From positions 98,154 through 162,153 of the forward strand of contig NZ_KE384459.1 in NCBI RefSeq assembly GCF_000425805.1: a stretch of 64,000 bases of DNA. Direction: 5' to 3'. Of the stretch, positions 55,301 to 63,806 are shown piece after piece. A program made the translations under genes and the position numbers. The DNA comes from Pseudomonas vranovensis DSM 16006 (GTDB taxonomy: Bacteria > Pseudomonadota > Gammaproteobacteria > Pseudomonadales > Pseudomonadaceae). The first letter of the stretch is position 1, and each line of letters starts with the position of its first letter. The notes under the pieces are model-generated. The model was not told the DNA's origin. It made no database searches and saw nothing but the letters and a program-made list of their open reading frames with translations.

Positions 55301-55619
55301 CCTCAAGTACCTGACCCTGGGTGATCCGGCGCTGGTGGAGCGCCTGCTGAATGAGCTGGCCCAAAGCAACCGTGAAGACCTCAAGGCCCTGCATGCCCTG
55401 GGGCCACAGCCTTCACGCCAGGCCATCCGTGCCTTCGCCCACCGGATCAAAGGCGGGGCCAAACTGCTCAAGGCCCCGGGGGTGGTACGCCACAGCGAGG
55501 CACTTGAGCAGGCCTGTGTGGGTGGCGCGGCAAACGATCAGCTGTACACGATGCTCGCCACCCTGGAAAAAAGCCTGCTGGCACTGGACACGCAACTGAA
55601 ACAGGGCATCTCGGCCTGA
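52338..55619 (+). CDS. BvgS/EvgS-like unorthodox hybrid sensor kinase
   Basis: A 1093-residue phosphorelay kinase. Signal peptide (1-22), two periplasmic Venus-flytrap SBP_bac_3 domains (about 50-270 and 285-520; NRQRLRLGTSSPDYPPFDIN and EQHPVVRVAFNKYFAPLSFY), one TM (about 538-556), HisKA with the phospho-acceptor in TMSHEIRTPMNAVIG (near 610), HATPase (LLSNALKFTEHG, DTGIGI, GAGLGLVISR), a receiver (ILVVDDYPANLMLL near 849, acceptor Asp in VLITDCNMPVMDG) and an Hpt with AHRIKGGAKLL near 1034. Unlike BvgS there is no PAS domain between TM and HisKA. It senses a periplasmic ligand and passes phosphate to the regulator upstream. Confidence 0.92.
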   Translation: MHLLTVLLLGSLLAFSPSPSLASNTGELRQLLARSVSSSVAPILSPEDRRWLSNRQRLRLGTSSPDYPPFDINVSDNEYEGLTADFAGLISELLGVPIEVRRYASRDLAIAALQAGQIDLLGSANGFEAAHAQLVLSHPYTDDQPVIVTAAGKRLPVDAPLNGLRLAMVNHYLPSHTIHDLYPQARLQLYNSVQAGLSAVALGQADAFLGDAVSSDYLITRNYLGSVQVDHFIKNTRGGFALAMPRDDTTLQRLVNLALSSISDSERLNILRRWTSGSARVLLDRRTLDLDAVERAWIEQHPVVRVAFNKYFAPLSFYDDNQQFRGITADVLEQVGLRTGLKFDILHVDSLADLVARVEHGSADIAAALAPSQARKAALRFSRPYMVSPRVLVTRNSPDAIQSAEQLKGKRLALLRGHPLKTELQAQFAPITLVEVDDPLTLMEYVVAGKVDAALASQLNAAYFISRMFKGHLHIATILSDQPGAAAFAVAHDATVLHSILNKALLSIAPDDMAKLTGRWRTNALISDSPWYNYRKLVAMIVLGAGVLISAVIIWNRYLRKVLEARSAAEQALQQELGFSRQLLEQLRVTKDQAEDANRAKSTFLATMSHEIRTPMNAVIGLLELAIKEAEHGQADRESLQVAYTSANGLLELIGDVLDIARIEAGHMTLAPQATDLHALVNGTVRVFEGIARLKGLHLGTDLHSVGQAVAVDPVRLRQVLSNLLSNALKFTEHGSVTVGMRLDEDQPGHLGVTLWVEDTGIGINAEDQQRLFHNFSQVGPQPTRQGAGLGLVISRTLCQLMGGDLQLYSKEGQGTRMQVSLLLPVAETTQCPLPEPLSRPLQTPRQSILVVDDYPANLMLLERQLSVLGHEVDQAQDGQQALALWQAQPFDVLITDCNMPVMDGHQLTRRIRLLEQQLQRPACLILGLTANAQAEERQRCLDSGMNDCLFKPISLNELRRHLYSAIAPLPPAAAQLDEHASGFDVDNLKYLTLGDPALVERLLNELAQSNREDLKALHALGPQPSRQAIRAFAHRIKGGAKLLKAPGVVRHSEALEQACVGGAANDQLYTMLATLEKSLLALDTQLKQGISA

Positions 55620-55625
55620 GCGTCC

Positions 55626-56945
55626 TCAATGCAGCTGTAAGGTCGAGTTGATCTGACTGATGGCATCGACCACATGTTGCGATCCCTGCTGAATTTCCAG
55701 GATCACCTCGCCGGCTTCATTCGCCAGCTCTACTCCCAGGCCTGTCCGGCTCAAGCTGGACTGCATGCTGGCCACCGCAGTCAGCGACAGGTCGTGGTTC
55801 TGCCGCACCACTTCGACAATGTCCAGGGTGGCCTTGCTGGTTCGCGCCGCCAGGCTGCGCACTTCGTCGGCGACTACGGCAAAGCCGCGCCCGTGCTCGC
55901 CCGCCCGGGCGGCCTCGATGGCGGCATTGAGGGCGAGCAGGTTGGTCTGGTCGGCAATGCCGCGGATCGTCTGGACGATCTGGCCGATCAGCTCCGACTG
56001 TTTACTGACGGCATCAATGCTGCGGGCTGCGGCATTGAGGTTCTGGGAGATTTCCTCGATCACTTGTACCGTCTGCCGTACGACCTGCGACCCCTTTCGC
56101 GCACAAGCATCATTTTGTACCGACGTGGCATGGGCGGCTTCGGCGGCTGTTTGCTGGGTACTGACCTGGGAGGTGATGTCACTGGCGAACTTGACCACCT
56201 TTTGCAGCCGACCACGGGCATCGAAGATCGGATTATAGGAAGCTTCCAGATAGACCATCTGCCCGAGCTTGTTGACTCGTTCGAAGCGATGCGAATGGTA
56301 TTCGCCACGGTTGAGCGAAGCCCAGAAGGCTTTGTAGGACGCCGACTCGCTTTCGCTCTTGTGGCAGAACAGGCTGTGATGCTGGCCGACGACTTCGTCG
56401 TGGCGGTAATGCATGGTATCGAGAAAATTCTGGTTGGCCTTGACCACCCGGCCTTCGGGGGTGAATTCGATCACCGCCATGGAACGGCTTATAGCCTTGA
56501 TCAGGCTTTCATTCTCATGATCGCGCAGCACCCGCTGCGTGATATCGCAGGCCACCTTGATCACGCTGGTCACCTGCTGGCTCGGCCCTATTACCGGCAT
56601 GTAGCTGGCTTCCAGCCAGACTTCCTGGCCCTTGCGATTGAGGCGCATGAACGTCCCGCTGACCGCCTCGCCCCGCCCCAGGTCGCGCCAGAGTTTTCGA
56701 TAGTCCTCGCTGCTGGCGTAGTCCTGCTCGCAGAAAATCCGATGGTGCTTGCCGCAGATCTCTTCAAGGCGGTAGCCCATCGCCTTGCAGAAGTTGTCGT
56801 TGGCCTCGAGGATCACCCCGTCAGGGCTGAACTCGATCATCGCCATGGAGCGACTTATAGCGGCCAGTTTGGCGTTGATCCCGGCCATTGCCCGGGTGCA
56901 TTGCTCGATTTCAGCCAGATCGGACTTACGATGAAAATCAAACAT
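55626..56945 (-). CDS. Soluble PAS-PAS methyl-accepting chemotaxis-type protein (BdlA-like)
   Basis: A 439-residue protein with no TM segment. Two similar PAS domains (about 35-145 and 155-270) each begin with AISRSMA(M/V)IEF and contain [16 protein letters not shown]. The C-terminal MCP signalling domain holds the conserved tip [20 protein letters not shown] and [13 protein letters not shown] but is short. P. aeruginosa BdlA, needed for biofilm dispersal, has the same layout and about the same length. Start at 56945 (GGAGGG upstream) excludes 21 unlike residues. The likely role is c-di-GMP-linked dispersal or aerotaxis-type sensing. Confidence 0.87.
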   Translation of the reverse strand: MFDFHRKSDLAEIEQCTRAMAGINAKLAAISRSMAMIEFSPDGVILEANDNFCKAMGYRLEEICGKHHRIFCEQDYASSEDYRKLWRDLGRGEAVSGTFMRLNRKGQEVWLEASYMPVIGPSQQVTSVIKVACDITQRVLRDHENESLIKAISRSMAVIEFTPEGRVVKANQNFLDTMHYRHDEVVGQHHSLFCHKSESESASYKAFWASLNRGEYHSHRFERVNKLGQMVYLEASYNPIFDARGRLQKVVKFASDITSQVSTQQTAAEAAHATSVQNDACARKGSQVVRQTVQVIEEISQNLNAAARSIDAVSKQSELIGQIVQTIRGIADQTNLLALNAAIEAARAGEHGRGFAVVADEVRSLAARTSKATLDIVEVVRQNHDLSLTAVASMQSSLSRTGLGVELANEAGEVILEIQQGSQHVVDAISQINSTLQLH

Positions 56946-57047
56946 CGGACTACCCTCCACGCTCAGGATGTTGCTGAGCATAGATAAACCTTTGCGCCGT
57001 GCAAGCACTCTGACATCACCCTCCCCATCGGGAGTAGGTGGGGGTTT

Positions 57048-58067
57048 TCAACTGCTTTCGCGCACCACCAGCTCGAAGCCCAGGTCCTGGTTGTGCATGG
57101 CCGCGCGCTTGCCGTCGAGCAGCCCCAGCAATGCCTGGGCAGCGCAGCGACCAATGGCGGCGCGTGGGGTACGGATCGAGGTCAGGCGCGGGACCATGTG
57201 TGCCGAGGCCGGCAAGTCGTTGAAGCCGACCATCGCCACCTCCTGTGGCACCTTGATCCCCAGGCGCAGTGCCTGGAGAATCGCGCCTTGGGCCAAGTCG
57301 TCGTTGCAGAAGAAGATGCCGTCGACATCCGGGTGTTGCGCCAGCAACTGACTGAACAGCTCCCCGCCCAGGCCGATGGATGAAGGTTGCGGCGACAGCA
57401 CCTGCAGCTCATCGGCGAATCGCCCAGCGGCGACCAGCGCCTGGCGAAAACCTTCGGCCCGCTGCATAACCCGTGGATCCAACTGCGCCGCGATAAAGCC
57501 CGGGCGCTGGCAACCGCGCTCAAGCAAATGGCGCGCGGCAGCAGCGCCGGCCTGTTGCTGGGAAAACCCCACCGACATGCCCTGGGCCTCGACACCCAGC
57601 TCCATCATGTGAACGCAAGGCACGCCACTGGCGCTGAGCATCTGCTTGGCCGACTCGCTGCGGTCAAAACCGGTGAGCAGCATGCCGCGAGGCTGATAGG
57701 CGAGGTAGTTGCGGATCAGGTTCTCTTCTTCGGCGATATCGTAGTGATAGTTACCGATCAGCACTTCCAGGCCACGGGGCCGCATGACCTCGTGGATAGC
57801 CTCCAGGGTCTCGATGAACAACTGGTTGGACAACGAGGGAATCAGCACCACGATCGACTCGCTCTGGGCCGAGGCCAGCGCCCGCGCGGCAGGGTTGGCC
57901 ACATAGCCCAGGGCCGTGGCTGCCTGCTTGACCTTTTCCACCAGCTCCGGGGCAACCGTGCTGACGCCGCGCAAGGCGCGGGAGGCGGTGATCGGGGAAA
58001 CCCCGGAAAGCCTGGCCACTTCAGCCAGGGTGGGACGACCGGTAGTACGGGAGCCGATGCGGGTCAT
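57048..58067 (-). CDS. gntR: LacI-family gluconate repressor GntR (GnuR)
   Basis: A 339-residue LacI-family repressor. N-terminal HTH (GRPTLAEVARLSGVSPITASRALRG) and hinge (VANPAARALASAQSESIVVL), then a sugar-binding domain with FCNDDLAQGAILQALRLGI. Very similar in layout to GntR of pseudomonads, which represses gntK and gntP and is released by gluconate or 6-phosphogluconate. Operators for it are seen at 58114, 58242 and 58839. No clear Shine-Dalgarno precedes the ATG, so translation may be weak. Confidence 0.92.
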   Translation of the reverse strand: MTRIGSRTTGRPTLAEVARLSGVSPITASRALRGVSTVAPELVEKVKQAATALGYVANPAARALASAQSESIVVLIPSLSNQLFIETLEAIHEVMRPRGLEVLIGNYHYDIAEEENLIRNYLAYQPRGMLLTGFDRSESAKQMLSASGVPCVHMMELGVEAQGMSVGFSQQQAGAAAARHLLERGCQRPGFIAAQLDPRVMQRAEGFRQALVAAGRFADELQVLSPQPSSIGLGGELFSQLLAQHPDVDGIFFCNDDLAQGAILQALRLGIKVPQEVAMVGFNDLPASAHMVPRLTSIRTPRAAIGRCAAQALLGLLDGKRAAMHNQDLGFELVVRESS

Positions 58068-58113
58068 GGGGAGGTTTTATTTTCGACTTGCAAAGAATAG
58101 GGAACGGGCACTA

Positions 58114-58127
58114 AGGTAGCGCTGTCT
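58114..58127. promoter_or_regulatory. GntR operator, variant (gntR side)
   Basis: AGGTAGCGCTGTCT, a 12/14 match to the perfect sites at 58242 and 58839, about 46 nt upstream of gntR. It suggests autoregulation. Confidence 0.65.
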
Positions 58128-58241
58128 CAGATCAACGGCAATGCATAACTGCAGGACGCCTGAAATGAGCACCCAGACTGCTTGTACAAAATCAATAACA
58201 TCTGGGTGGGAAGCGCCCGAGGCGACTGACGCCTCGACCAA

Positions 58242-58255
58242 AGATAGCGCTATCT
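58242..58255. promoter_or_regulatory. GntR operator upstream of gntK
   Basis: Perfect palindrome AGATAGCGCTATCT 19 nt before the gntK ATG. Confidence 0.85.
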
Positions 58256-58274
58256 CACTCCGCAGGAGGTACCG

Positions 58275-58814
58275 ATGAACCCACCCCTGTCCGCAATCGT
58301 GGTAATGGGCGTAGCTGGCTGCGGCAAGAGCTCCGTCGGTGCCGCCATTGCCGGCCAAAGCGGCGGCCGCCTGATCGAAGGCGATGCCTTCCACCCTGTT
58401 GCCAATATCACCAAGATGAGCGCCGGCATTCCCCTGGACGACGACGACCGTGCCGGTTGGTTGATCCGCCTGGGTGAAGAACTGCAGGCCACCCTGAAGG
58501 CCGGTGAACGCCCCATCCTCACTTGTTCGGCGCTGAAAAGACGCTACCGCGATGCCCTGCGCCATGCCGTACCAGACCTGGGCTTTGTCTTTCTCGACCT
58601 CACGCCTGAAGAAGCCAGCCGCCGGGTGCTTGCCCGCCCCGGTCACTTCATGCCGGCCAGCCTGATCGACAGCCAGTTCGCCGCCCTTGAACGCCCCGAC
58701 GGCGAAGCCCTGACCCTGCCCCTGGATGCCACCCTGCCGGTAGACCAGCTCGCCATACGGGTAGACCTGTGGCTAAAGCCCTGCGGTGAACCGGTACTGG
58801 CGCGAACGGCCTGA
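58275..58814 (+). CDS. gntK: Gluconokinase
   Basis: A 179-residue GntK-type kinase phosphorylating D-gluconate to 6-phosphogluconate. P-loop GVAGCGKSSVG at residues 12-22, IEGDAFHPVANITKMSAGIP and CSALKRRYRD are diagnostic. GGAGG lies 7 nt before the ATG. It feeds gluconate into the Entner-Doudoroff pathway. It lies between two GntR operators, so it and gntP may have separate promoters. Confidence 0.95.
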   Translation: MNPPLSAIVVMGVAGCGKSSVGAAIAGQSGGRLIEGDAFHPVANITKMSAGIPLDDDDRAGWLIRLGEELQATLKAGERPILTCSALKRRYRDALRHAVPDLGFVFLDLTPEEASRRVLARPGHFMPASLIDSQFAALERPDGEALTLPLDATLPVDQLAIRVDLWLKPCGEPVLARTA

Positions 58815-58838
58815 CCTGGCAGTTTTCCGGCTCACCAA

Positions 58839-58852
58839 AGATAGCGCTATCT
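58839..58852. promoter_or_regulatory. GntR operator upstream of gntP
   Basis: Second perfect copy of AGATAGCGCTATCT in the gntK-gntP gap, 60 nt before the gntP ATG. Confidence 0.85.
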
Positions 58853-58911
58853 CGCGTCGTAAATGCTGCAAATGCTCCGCCCACAACAATGACAAGACGA
58901 GGCACTGAACC

Positions 58912-60264
58912 ATGTTCGGTTTGGCAACTGATACCTACTTGCTGCTCGATGCAGTGGTCACCATCATCGGCCTGGTGCTGCTGATCACACACTTCAAAGT
59001 CCACCCTTTTGTCGCCCTGACCCTGGCTGCCGGCTTTCTCGGCCTGACTTCGGGCATGCCGGTGGCCAAGGTGATGAAGTCGTTCCAGGACGGCTTCGGT
59101 GGTGTACTGGGATTCGTCGGCATCGTCCTGGCCCTGGGCACCATGCTGGGCAAGCTGATGGCCGACTCCGGTGGTGCCGACCAGATCGCCCAGACGCTGA
59201 TCCGCGCCTTCGGCAAACAGAAAGTGCATTGGGCCATGATGTTTGCCGCCTTCCTGGTTGGCATTCCGCTGTTCTTCGAGATCGGTTTCGTGCTGTTGAT
59301 CCCGCTGGTGTTCATCGTCGCTCGGCGCTCGGGTGTGTCGCTGATCAAGATTGGCATCCCGCTGCTGGCCGGTCTGTCGGTCGTGCATGGGCTGGTACCG
59401 CCGCATCCGGGACCGCTGCTGGCCATCGGCATCTTCAATGCCGATATCGGCAAGACCATCTTCTATGGCCTAATCGTCGCCCTGCCCACTGCCATCATTG
59501 CAGGGCCCCTGTATGGCAACTTCATCTCCCGCTACATTCCCGGTTCGCCCTCGCAGGAACTGATGGACCAGATCGCCCGGGAGTCGGAGCAGAAAAACCT
59601 GCCCAGTTTCACCGTGACCCTGATCACCGTGCTGTTGCCGGTGTTCCTGATGCTGCTGAAAACCTTCGCTGACGTGGTGCTGCCAGCCGAGCACATCGTG
59701 CGCCAGTGGATGGACCTGATCGGCCACCCGATCACCGCCCTGCTCGCCGCCTTGCTGCTGGCCTTCTATACCTTTGGCGCGGCCAGGGGCTTTTCCCGCC
59801 AGCAGATCATGAAACTGCTCGACCAGAGCCTGGCGCCGACCGCTGCTATCGTGCTGATCGTTGGCGCCGGGGGTGGTTTCAAGCAGATGCTGGTGGATAC
59901 CGGGGTAGGCAATGTCATCGGCCAGATGGCGGTGCATGCACAGATTTCGCCGATCATGCTGGCGTGGCTGGTGGCGGCGGTAATTCGCATTGCCACAGGC
60001 TCGGCGACGGTGGCAACCATCACCGGGGCCGGCATCGTGGCACCGGTGATCGGCATGATCCCGGGGGTCAACCGTGAATTGCTGGTGCTGGCAACCGGCG
60101 CGGGCTCGTTGATTCTGTCGCACGTCAACGATGCCGGCTTCTGGCTGGTGAAACAGTACTTCAACATGACCGTGGCCGAGACGTTCAAGACCTGGAGCAT
60201 GATGGAGACCATCCTGTCGGTGGTCGGCATCATCTTCATCATGTTGTTGTCATTGGTGGTTTGA
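58912..60264 (+). CDS. gntP: Gluconate:H+ symporter
   Basis: A 450-residue GntP-family permease with about 12-14 TM helices. VSLIKIGIPLLAGLSVVHGL with VPPHPGPL, MLGKLMADSGGADQIA, GGGFKQMLVDTGVG and GSATVATITGAGIVAP are conserved GntP segments. Imports gluconate for GntK. 97 nt after gntK, behind its own GntR box. Confidence 0.94.
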   Translation: MFGLATDTYLLLDAVVTIIGLVLLITHFKVHPFVALTLAAGFLGLTSGMPVAKVMKSFQDGFGGVLGFVGIVLALGTMLGKLMADSGGADQIAQTLIRAFGKQKVHWAMMFAAFLVGIPLFFEIGFVLLIPLVFIVARRSGVSLIKIGIPLLAGLSVVHGLVPPHPGPLLAIGIFNADIGKTIFYGLIVALPTAIIAGPLYGNFISRYIPGSPSQELMDQIARESEQKNLPSFTVTLITVLLPVFLMLLKTFADVVLPAEHIVRQWMDLIGHPITALLAALLLAFYTFGAARGFSRQQIMKLLDQSLAPTAAIVLIVGAGGGFKQMLVDTGVGNVIGQMAVHAQISPIMLAWLVAAVIRIATGSATVATITGAGIVAPVIGMIPGVNRELLVLATGAGSLILSHVNDAGFWLVKQYFNMTVAETFKTWSMMETILSVVGIIFIMLLSLVV

Positions 60265-60271
60265 GGCATTT

Positions 60272-60302
60272 TCGCGGGGCGACGTCTCGACTCGCCCCGC
60301 GA
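60272..60302. terminator. Hairpin between convergent gntP and yiaY-like genes
   Basis: Perfect 11-bp stem (TCGCGGGGCGA / TCGCCCCGCGA) with a 9-nt loop. No T-run on either side, so termination is probable but not certain. Confidence 0.55.
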
Positions 60303-60307
60303 TGTAC

Positions 60308-61456
60308 TTAAAAGGCCGCCTTGAAAATCGCCTCGATCTCTTCCTGGCTGGCCGGGCGCGGATTGGTCAACCCACAGGCATCCTTCAGCGCGTTGCTGGC
60401 CAGCGTCGGCACATCCCCTTCACGCACCCCCAATAGCGCCAGGCCGACCGGAATATCGATAGCCCGCGACAGGCTCTCGATGGCGGCAATCGCCGCGTCA
60501 CTGCCCTGCTCCGCACTCATGCCGCTGACATCCACCCCCATTGCCTTGGCCACATCACGCAGGCGCGCAGCGCTGACCTTGGCGTTGAAGCGCTGCACAT
60601 GCGGCAGCAGCACCGCGTTGCACACGCCATGAGGCAAGTCATAGAAGCCGCCGAGTTGGTGCGCCATGGCATGCACATAACCCAACGAGGCATTGTTGAA
60701 GGCCATGCCGGCCAGGAACTGGGCATACGCCATGTTCTCGCGCGCCTGCAGATCGCTGCCTTCGGCCACGGCCTGGCGCAGGTTGTCGCTGATCAGCTCA
60801 ATGGCCTTGATCGCACAGGCATCGGTAATCGGGGTCGCCGCCGTGGACACATACGCCTCGATGGCATGGGTCAGCGCATCCATCCCCGTCGCAGCCGTCA
60901 GGCCCTTGGGCATGGCCGCCATCAGCGCCGGGTCGTTCACCGACAACAGCGGCGTGACGTTGCGGTCGACAATGGCCATTTTCACGTGGCGGGCTTCGTC
61001 GGTGATGATGCAGAAGCGGGTCATTTCACTGGCCGTACCGGCAGTGGTGTTGATCGCTATCAGCGGCAGTTGCGGTTTGACCGAGCGGTCGACGCCTTCG
61101 TAGTCGCTGATGTGCCCGCCATTGGTAGCGCACAGGGCGATGCCCTTGGCGCAGTCATGGGGCGAGCCGCCGCCCAGGGAGATCACGCAATCGCAACGCT
61201 CACGTTGCAGTTGTGCCAGGCCCTGTTCGACGTTGGCGATGCTGGGGTTGGGTTTGGCGCCATCGAAAATCGACGAATCGATGTCGCGCACGGCCAACAA
61301 CTCGGCAATGCGTGTAGCGACACCGGCCTTGGCCAGGCCAGTGTCGGTAACGATCAACGCCTTGCGCAGCCCATAGCCGGCTATGGCGGCCATCGCTTCG
61401 TCCAGGCAATCAATGCCCATGATGTTGACGGCGGGGATGAAGAACGTGCTGCTCAT
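60308..61456 (-). CDS. yiaY: Iron-containing alcohol dehydrogenase, YiaY-like
   Basis: A 382-residue enzyme nearly collinear with E. coli Yia[74 protein letters not shown] and [18 protein letters not shown] with the metal ligands. I start at 61456 (GAGGG upstream); the frame is open for 105 codons further but without homology. Substrate in pseudomonads is uncertain (ethanol, or threonine as proposed for YiaY). Confidence 0.9.
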   Translation of the reverse strand: MSSTFFIPAVNIMGIDCLDEAMAAIAGYGLRKALIVTDTGLAKAGVATRIAELLAVRDIDSSIFDGAKPNPSIANVEQGLAQLQRERCDCVISLGGGSPHDCAKGIALCATNGGHISDYEGVDRSVKPQLPLIAINTTAGTASEMTRFCIITDEARHVKMAIVDRNVTPLLSVNDPALMAAMPKGLTAATGMDALTHAIEAYVSTAATPITDACAIKAIELISDNLRQAVAEGSDLQARENMAYAQFLAGMAFNNASLGYVHAMAHQLGGFYDLPHGVCNAVLLPHVQRFNAKVSAARLRDVAKAMGVDVSGMSAEQGSDAAIAAIESLSRAIDIPVGLALLGVREGDVPTLASNALKDACGLTNPRPASQEEIEAIFKAAF

Positions 61457-61538
61457 GGCGAAACCCTCGTGCAATATTCCATTGCCTTCAGGATCCGCCT
61501 GTCTGGCCAGCCCCGTGTTGATCTGGGGCAAGCCTCGT

Positions 61539-63101
61539 TCAGCCCAGGAACAACCGGTAGGCCGGGTTGTCGGTTTCGTCCCAGTAGCGATAACCCATGT
61601 CGTCGAGTGCGTGTGGCAGGCCAGCCTGCTCCTCCTCAGGCACCTCCAGGGCAGCGAACACCCGCGCTTCGGCCGCGCCATGGTTGCGGTAGTGGAACAG
61701 GCTGATGTTCCAGCGCTTGCCCAGGCGCTCCAGGAAGCCCAGCAACGCCCCCGGCCGCTCGGGAAACTCAAAGCGCATCACCCGCTCATTGGCACCAGGG
61801 CCGGCATGCCCGCCAACGGTATGACGCACGTGCAACTTGGCCAGTTCGTTGTCGGTCAGGTCCAGCGCGCTGTAGCCCTGCTCGCGCAGGTTGGCCAGCA
61901 ACTGTTCACGAGGGTCGTTTAGCGGATGGGTCTGCACGCCGACAAACAGCCGCGCCTCCTTGCCGGGGTAGTAGCGATAGTTGAACTCGGTGATCTGGCG
62001 CTTGCCCAGCGCCTGGCAGAAAGCGCGAAAGCTGCCGGGCTGCTCGGGGATCGTCACGGCGATGATCGCTTCGCGCTGTTCGCCCAGCTCGGCGCGCTCG
62101 GCCACATGGCGCAAGCGGTCGAAGTTGACGTTGGCGCCAGAATCGATGGCCACCAGGGTCAGGCCACTGACTTGCTCGCGGGCCACGTACTTCTTGATCC
62201 CGGCCACCGCCAGTGCCCCCGACGGCTCGGTGATCGACCGGGTGTCGTCGTAGATATCCTTGATCGCCGCACACAGTTCATCGTTGCTGACCGTGATCAC
62301 TTCATCCACGTAGTGGCGGCACAGCTCGAAGCAATGGGCGCCAATTTGCGCCACCGCCACGCCTTCGGCAAAGCTGCCGACCTGCGGCAGCACTACTCGC
62401 TCGCCTGCTGCCATGGCTGCTTGCAGGCAGTTGGAATCCTGGGGCTCGACGCCGATCACCTTGACCTGCGGGCGCAAGTACTTGACGTAGGCGGCGATGC
62501 CAGCGATCAACCCGCCGCCGCCCACCGGCACGAAGATCGCATCCAGTGCGCCGGGCTGCTGGCGCAGGATCTCCATGGCCACCGTACCTTGACCGGCAAT
62601 CACGTCCGGGTCGTCGAACGGTGGGACGAAGGTCGCGCCTTCACTGTCGGCAAGTTTCAGAGCATGGGCCAGCGCATGAGGAAAACTGTCGCCGTGCAGC
62701 ACCACCTCACCACCGCGCGATCGCACGCCGTTCACTTTCAATTCCGGGGTGGTGGTTGGCATCACGATGGTTGCGCGCATGCCCAGCTCACGGGCAGCGA
62801 GGGCTACGCCCTGAGCGTGATTGCCGGCTGAAGCTGTGACAACCCCGCGCTCGCGCTGGACCGGGCTCAGGCGGCTGAGGCGGTTGTAGGCCCCGCGGAT
62901 CTTGAATGAAAACGTCGGCTGAAGGTCTTCACGCTTGAGCAGCACCTGGTTCCCCAGGGCCTGGGACAACGCCGGAGCAGGCTGCAATGGCGTCTCGATC
63001 GCCAGGTCGTACACCGGCGCGGCAAGAATGCGCCGCACGTAGTCGGACAGCAGATTCAGCGACGCGGACGGTGTGCGAGGGCTAACGGCAAGGCTGGTCA
63101 T
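61539..63101 (-). CDS. ilvA: Threonine ammonia-lyase, biosynthetic
   Basis: A 520-residue PLP enzyme making 2-oxobutanoate for isoleucine synthesis. PLP-Lys67 in [12 protein letters not shown], glycine loop [13 protein letters not shown] near 190, and two C-terminal ACT-like regulatory domains ([40 protein letters not shown]) for isoleucine/valine feedback. AGGAG precedes the ATG. Upstream lie a leader peptide with Ile/Thr codons and a terminator, so expression is probably attenuated. Its stop lies 82 nt from the yiaY-like start. Confidence 0.94.
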   Translation of the reverse strand: MTSLAVSPRTPSASLNLLSDYVRRILAAPVYDLAIETPLQPAPALSQALGNQVLLKREDLQPTFSFKIRGAYNRLSRLSPVQRERGVVTASAGNHAQGVALAARELGMRATIVMPTTTPELKVNGVRSRGGEVVLHGDSFPHALAHALKLADSEGATFVPPFDDPDVIAGQGTVAMEILRQQPGALDAIFVPVGGGGLIAGIAAYVKYLRPQVKVIGVEPQDSNCLQAAMAAGERVVLPQVGSFAEGVAVAQIGAHCFELCRHYVDEVITVSNDELCAAIKDIYDDTRSITEPSGALAVAGIKKYVAREQVSGLTLVAIDSGANVNFDRLRHVAERAELGEQREAIIAVTIPEQPGSFRAFCQALGKRQITEFNYRYYPGKEARLFVGVQTHPLNDPREQLLANLREQGYSALDLTDNELAKLHVRHTVGGHAGPGANERVMRFEFPERPGALLGFLERLGKRWNISLFHYRNHGAAEARVFAALEVPEEEQAGLPHALDDMGYRYWDETDNPAYRLFLG

Positions 63102-63134
63102 CGGTGACTCCTGGTTTTTTCAAAGTGCCCAGGA

Positions 63135-63168
63135 GAGAGAGAAAGAACCCGCCTCCAGGGCGGGTTCT
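63135..63168 (-). terminator. Attenuator terminator of ilvA
   Basis: 10-bp stem (AGAACCCGCC / GGCGGGTTCT) with a 5-nt loop, followed on the minus strand by TTCTCTCTC. It lies between the leader peptide and ilvA. The 5' arm can instead pair with GGCGGG in the leader (63186-63191), giving an antiterminator. Confidence 0.82.
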
Positions 63169-63181
63169 GTGCAAGTGCCAG

Positions 63182-63247
63182 CTAGCCCGCCAAACTGATA
63201 ATGGCGGTAATAATGCTGTGCTGAGGCGACTGCAGGAATGTATTCAT
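63182..63247 (-). CDS. ilvA leader peptide (attenuation)
   Basis: A 21-residue ORF starting MNTFLQ and containing Ile-Ile-Thr-Ala-Ile-Ile near its end (codons ATT ATT ACC GCC ATT ATC). The run of isoleucine codons, plus threonine, just before a mutually exclusive antiterminator/terminator is the classic attenuator design. No Shine-Dalgarno is seen: the ATG lies about where transcription from the promoter at 63256-63284 would start, so the mRNA may be leaderless. Confidence 0.72.
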   Translation of the reverse strand: MNTFLQSPQHSIITAIISLAG

Positions 63248-63255
63248 GGCAGGGA

Positions 63256-63284
63256 AACTAGCCCAGCTGTACAGCCAAAGTCAA
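63256..63284 (-). promoter_or_regulatory. Promoter of the ilvA leader
   Basis: TTGACT (-35) and a weak -10 (CTAGTT) with 17-nt spacing on the minus strand. The -35 overlaps the stop codon of the upstream PACE gene. Predicted start is at or next to the leader ATG. Confidence 0.5.
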
Positions 63285-63709
63285 GCGGGCTCTCGCGCCG
63301 ACTCCGGCACATCGAACACTCGGTCGAAGCCCCACTGGAATGCAAAGGCATAGACGAAGAAAAACAGGAACAGCGCAAGGTTGGTCAACAACGCCGCCCA
63401 CAGGCTGATCTGCAACCAGTACGCAACCACTGGCAACAGGATCAGCACCATCCCGCCCTCAAAGCCCAGTGCATGCACGAATCGCCGCCACAGGGTGCGA
63501 CGCCGTTGCGCCTGGCGCGCTTCCCAATACTCGAAGATCCAGTTGTAGAACATGTTCCAGCCCAGGGCCACGGCTGAGAGGATCAGCGAGAGCACCGTTG
63601 AATGCGCCATGTCCGTATCAAACGCCCAGGACAGCGCCGGCGCCACGCACATTACCGCGATGGCTTCATAGAGAATGGCCTGGACGGCCTTGCGCGCCTT
63701 GCCTTGCAT
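63281..63709 (-). CDS. PACE-family multidrug/biocide efflux protein
   Basis: A 142-residue membrane protein with four TM helices made of two similar halves, each with the bacterial transmembrane pair pattern: EAIAVMCVAPALSWAFDTD with NMFYNWIFEYWE, and RFVHALGFEGGMVL with AFAFQWGFDRVF. This is the layout of AceI-type proton-coupled exporters of biocides such as chlorhexidine or polyamines. GAGGGG precedes the ATG. It is divergent from a LysR gene, as for aceI/aceR. Confidence 0.9.
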   Translation of the reverse strand: MQGKARKAVQAILYEAIAVMCVAPALSWAFDTDMAHSTVLSLILSAVALGWNMFYNWIFEYWEARQAQRRRTLWRRFVHALGFEGGMVLILLPVVAYWLQISLWAALLTNLALFLFFFVYAFAFQWGFDRVFDVPESAREPA

Positions 63710-63776
63710 GACGGGTTCCCCTCGACAGATGAGGCTCCACCCTAGCTGCGTTGAGGCTCGGGTTCAATTGAGCTAG

Positions 63777-63793
63777 ATTGAGCCTCCCTCAAT
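63777..63793. promoter_or_regulatory. LysR-type operator between PACE gene and its regulator
   Basis: ATTGAG-N5-CTCAAT inverted repeat, with another ATTGAG direct repeat 10 nt upstream (63767). It lies in the 97-bp gap between the divergent PACE and LysR genes. Confidence 0.5.
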
Positions 63794-63806
63794 CAGGTTG
63801 AACGTC

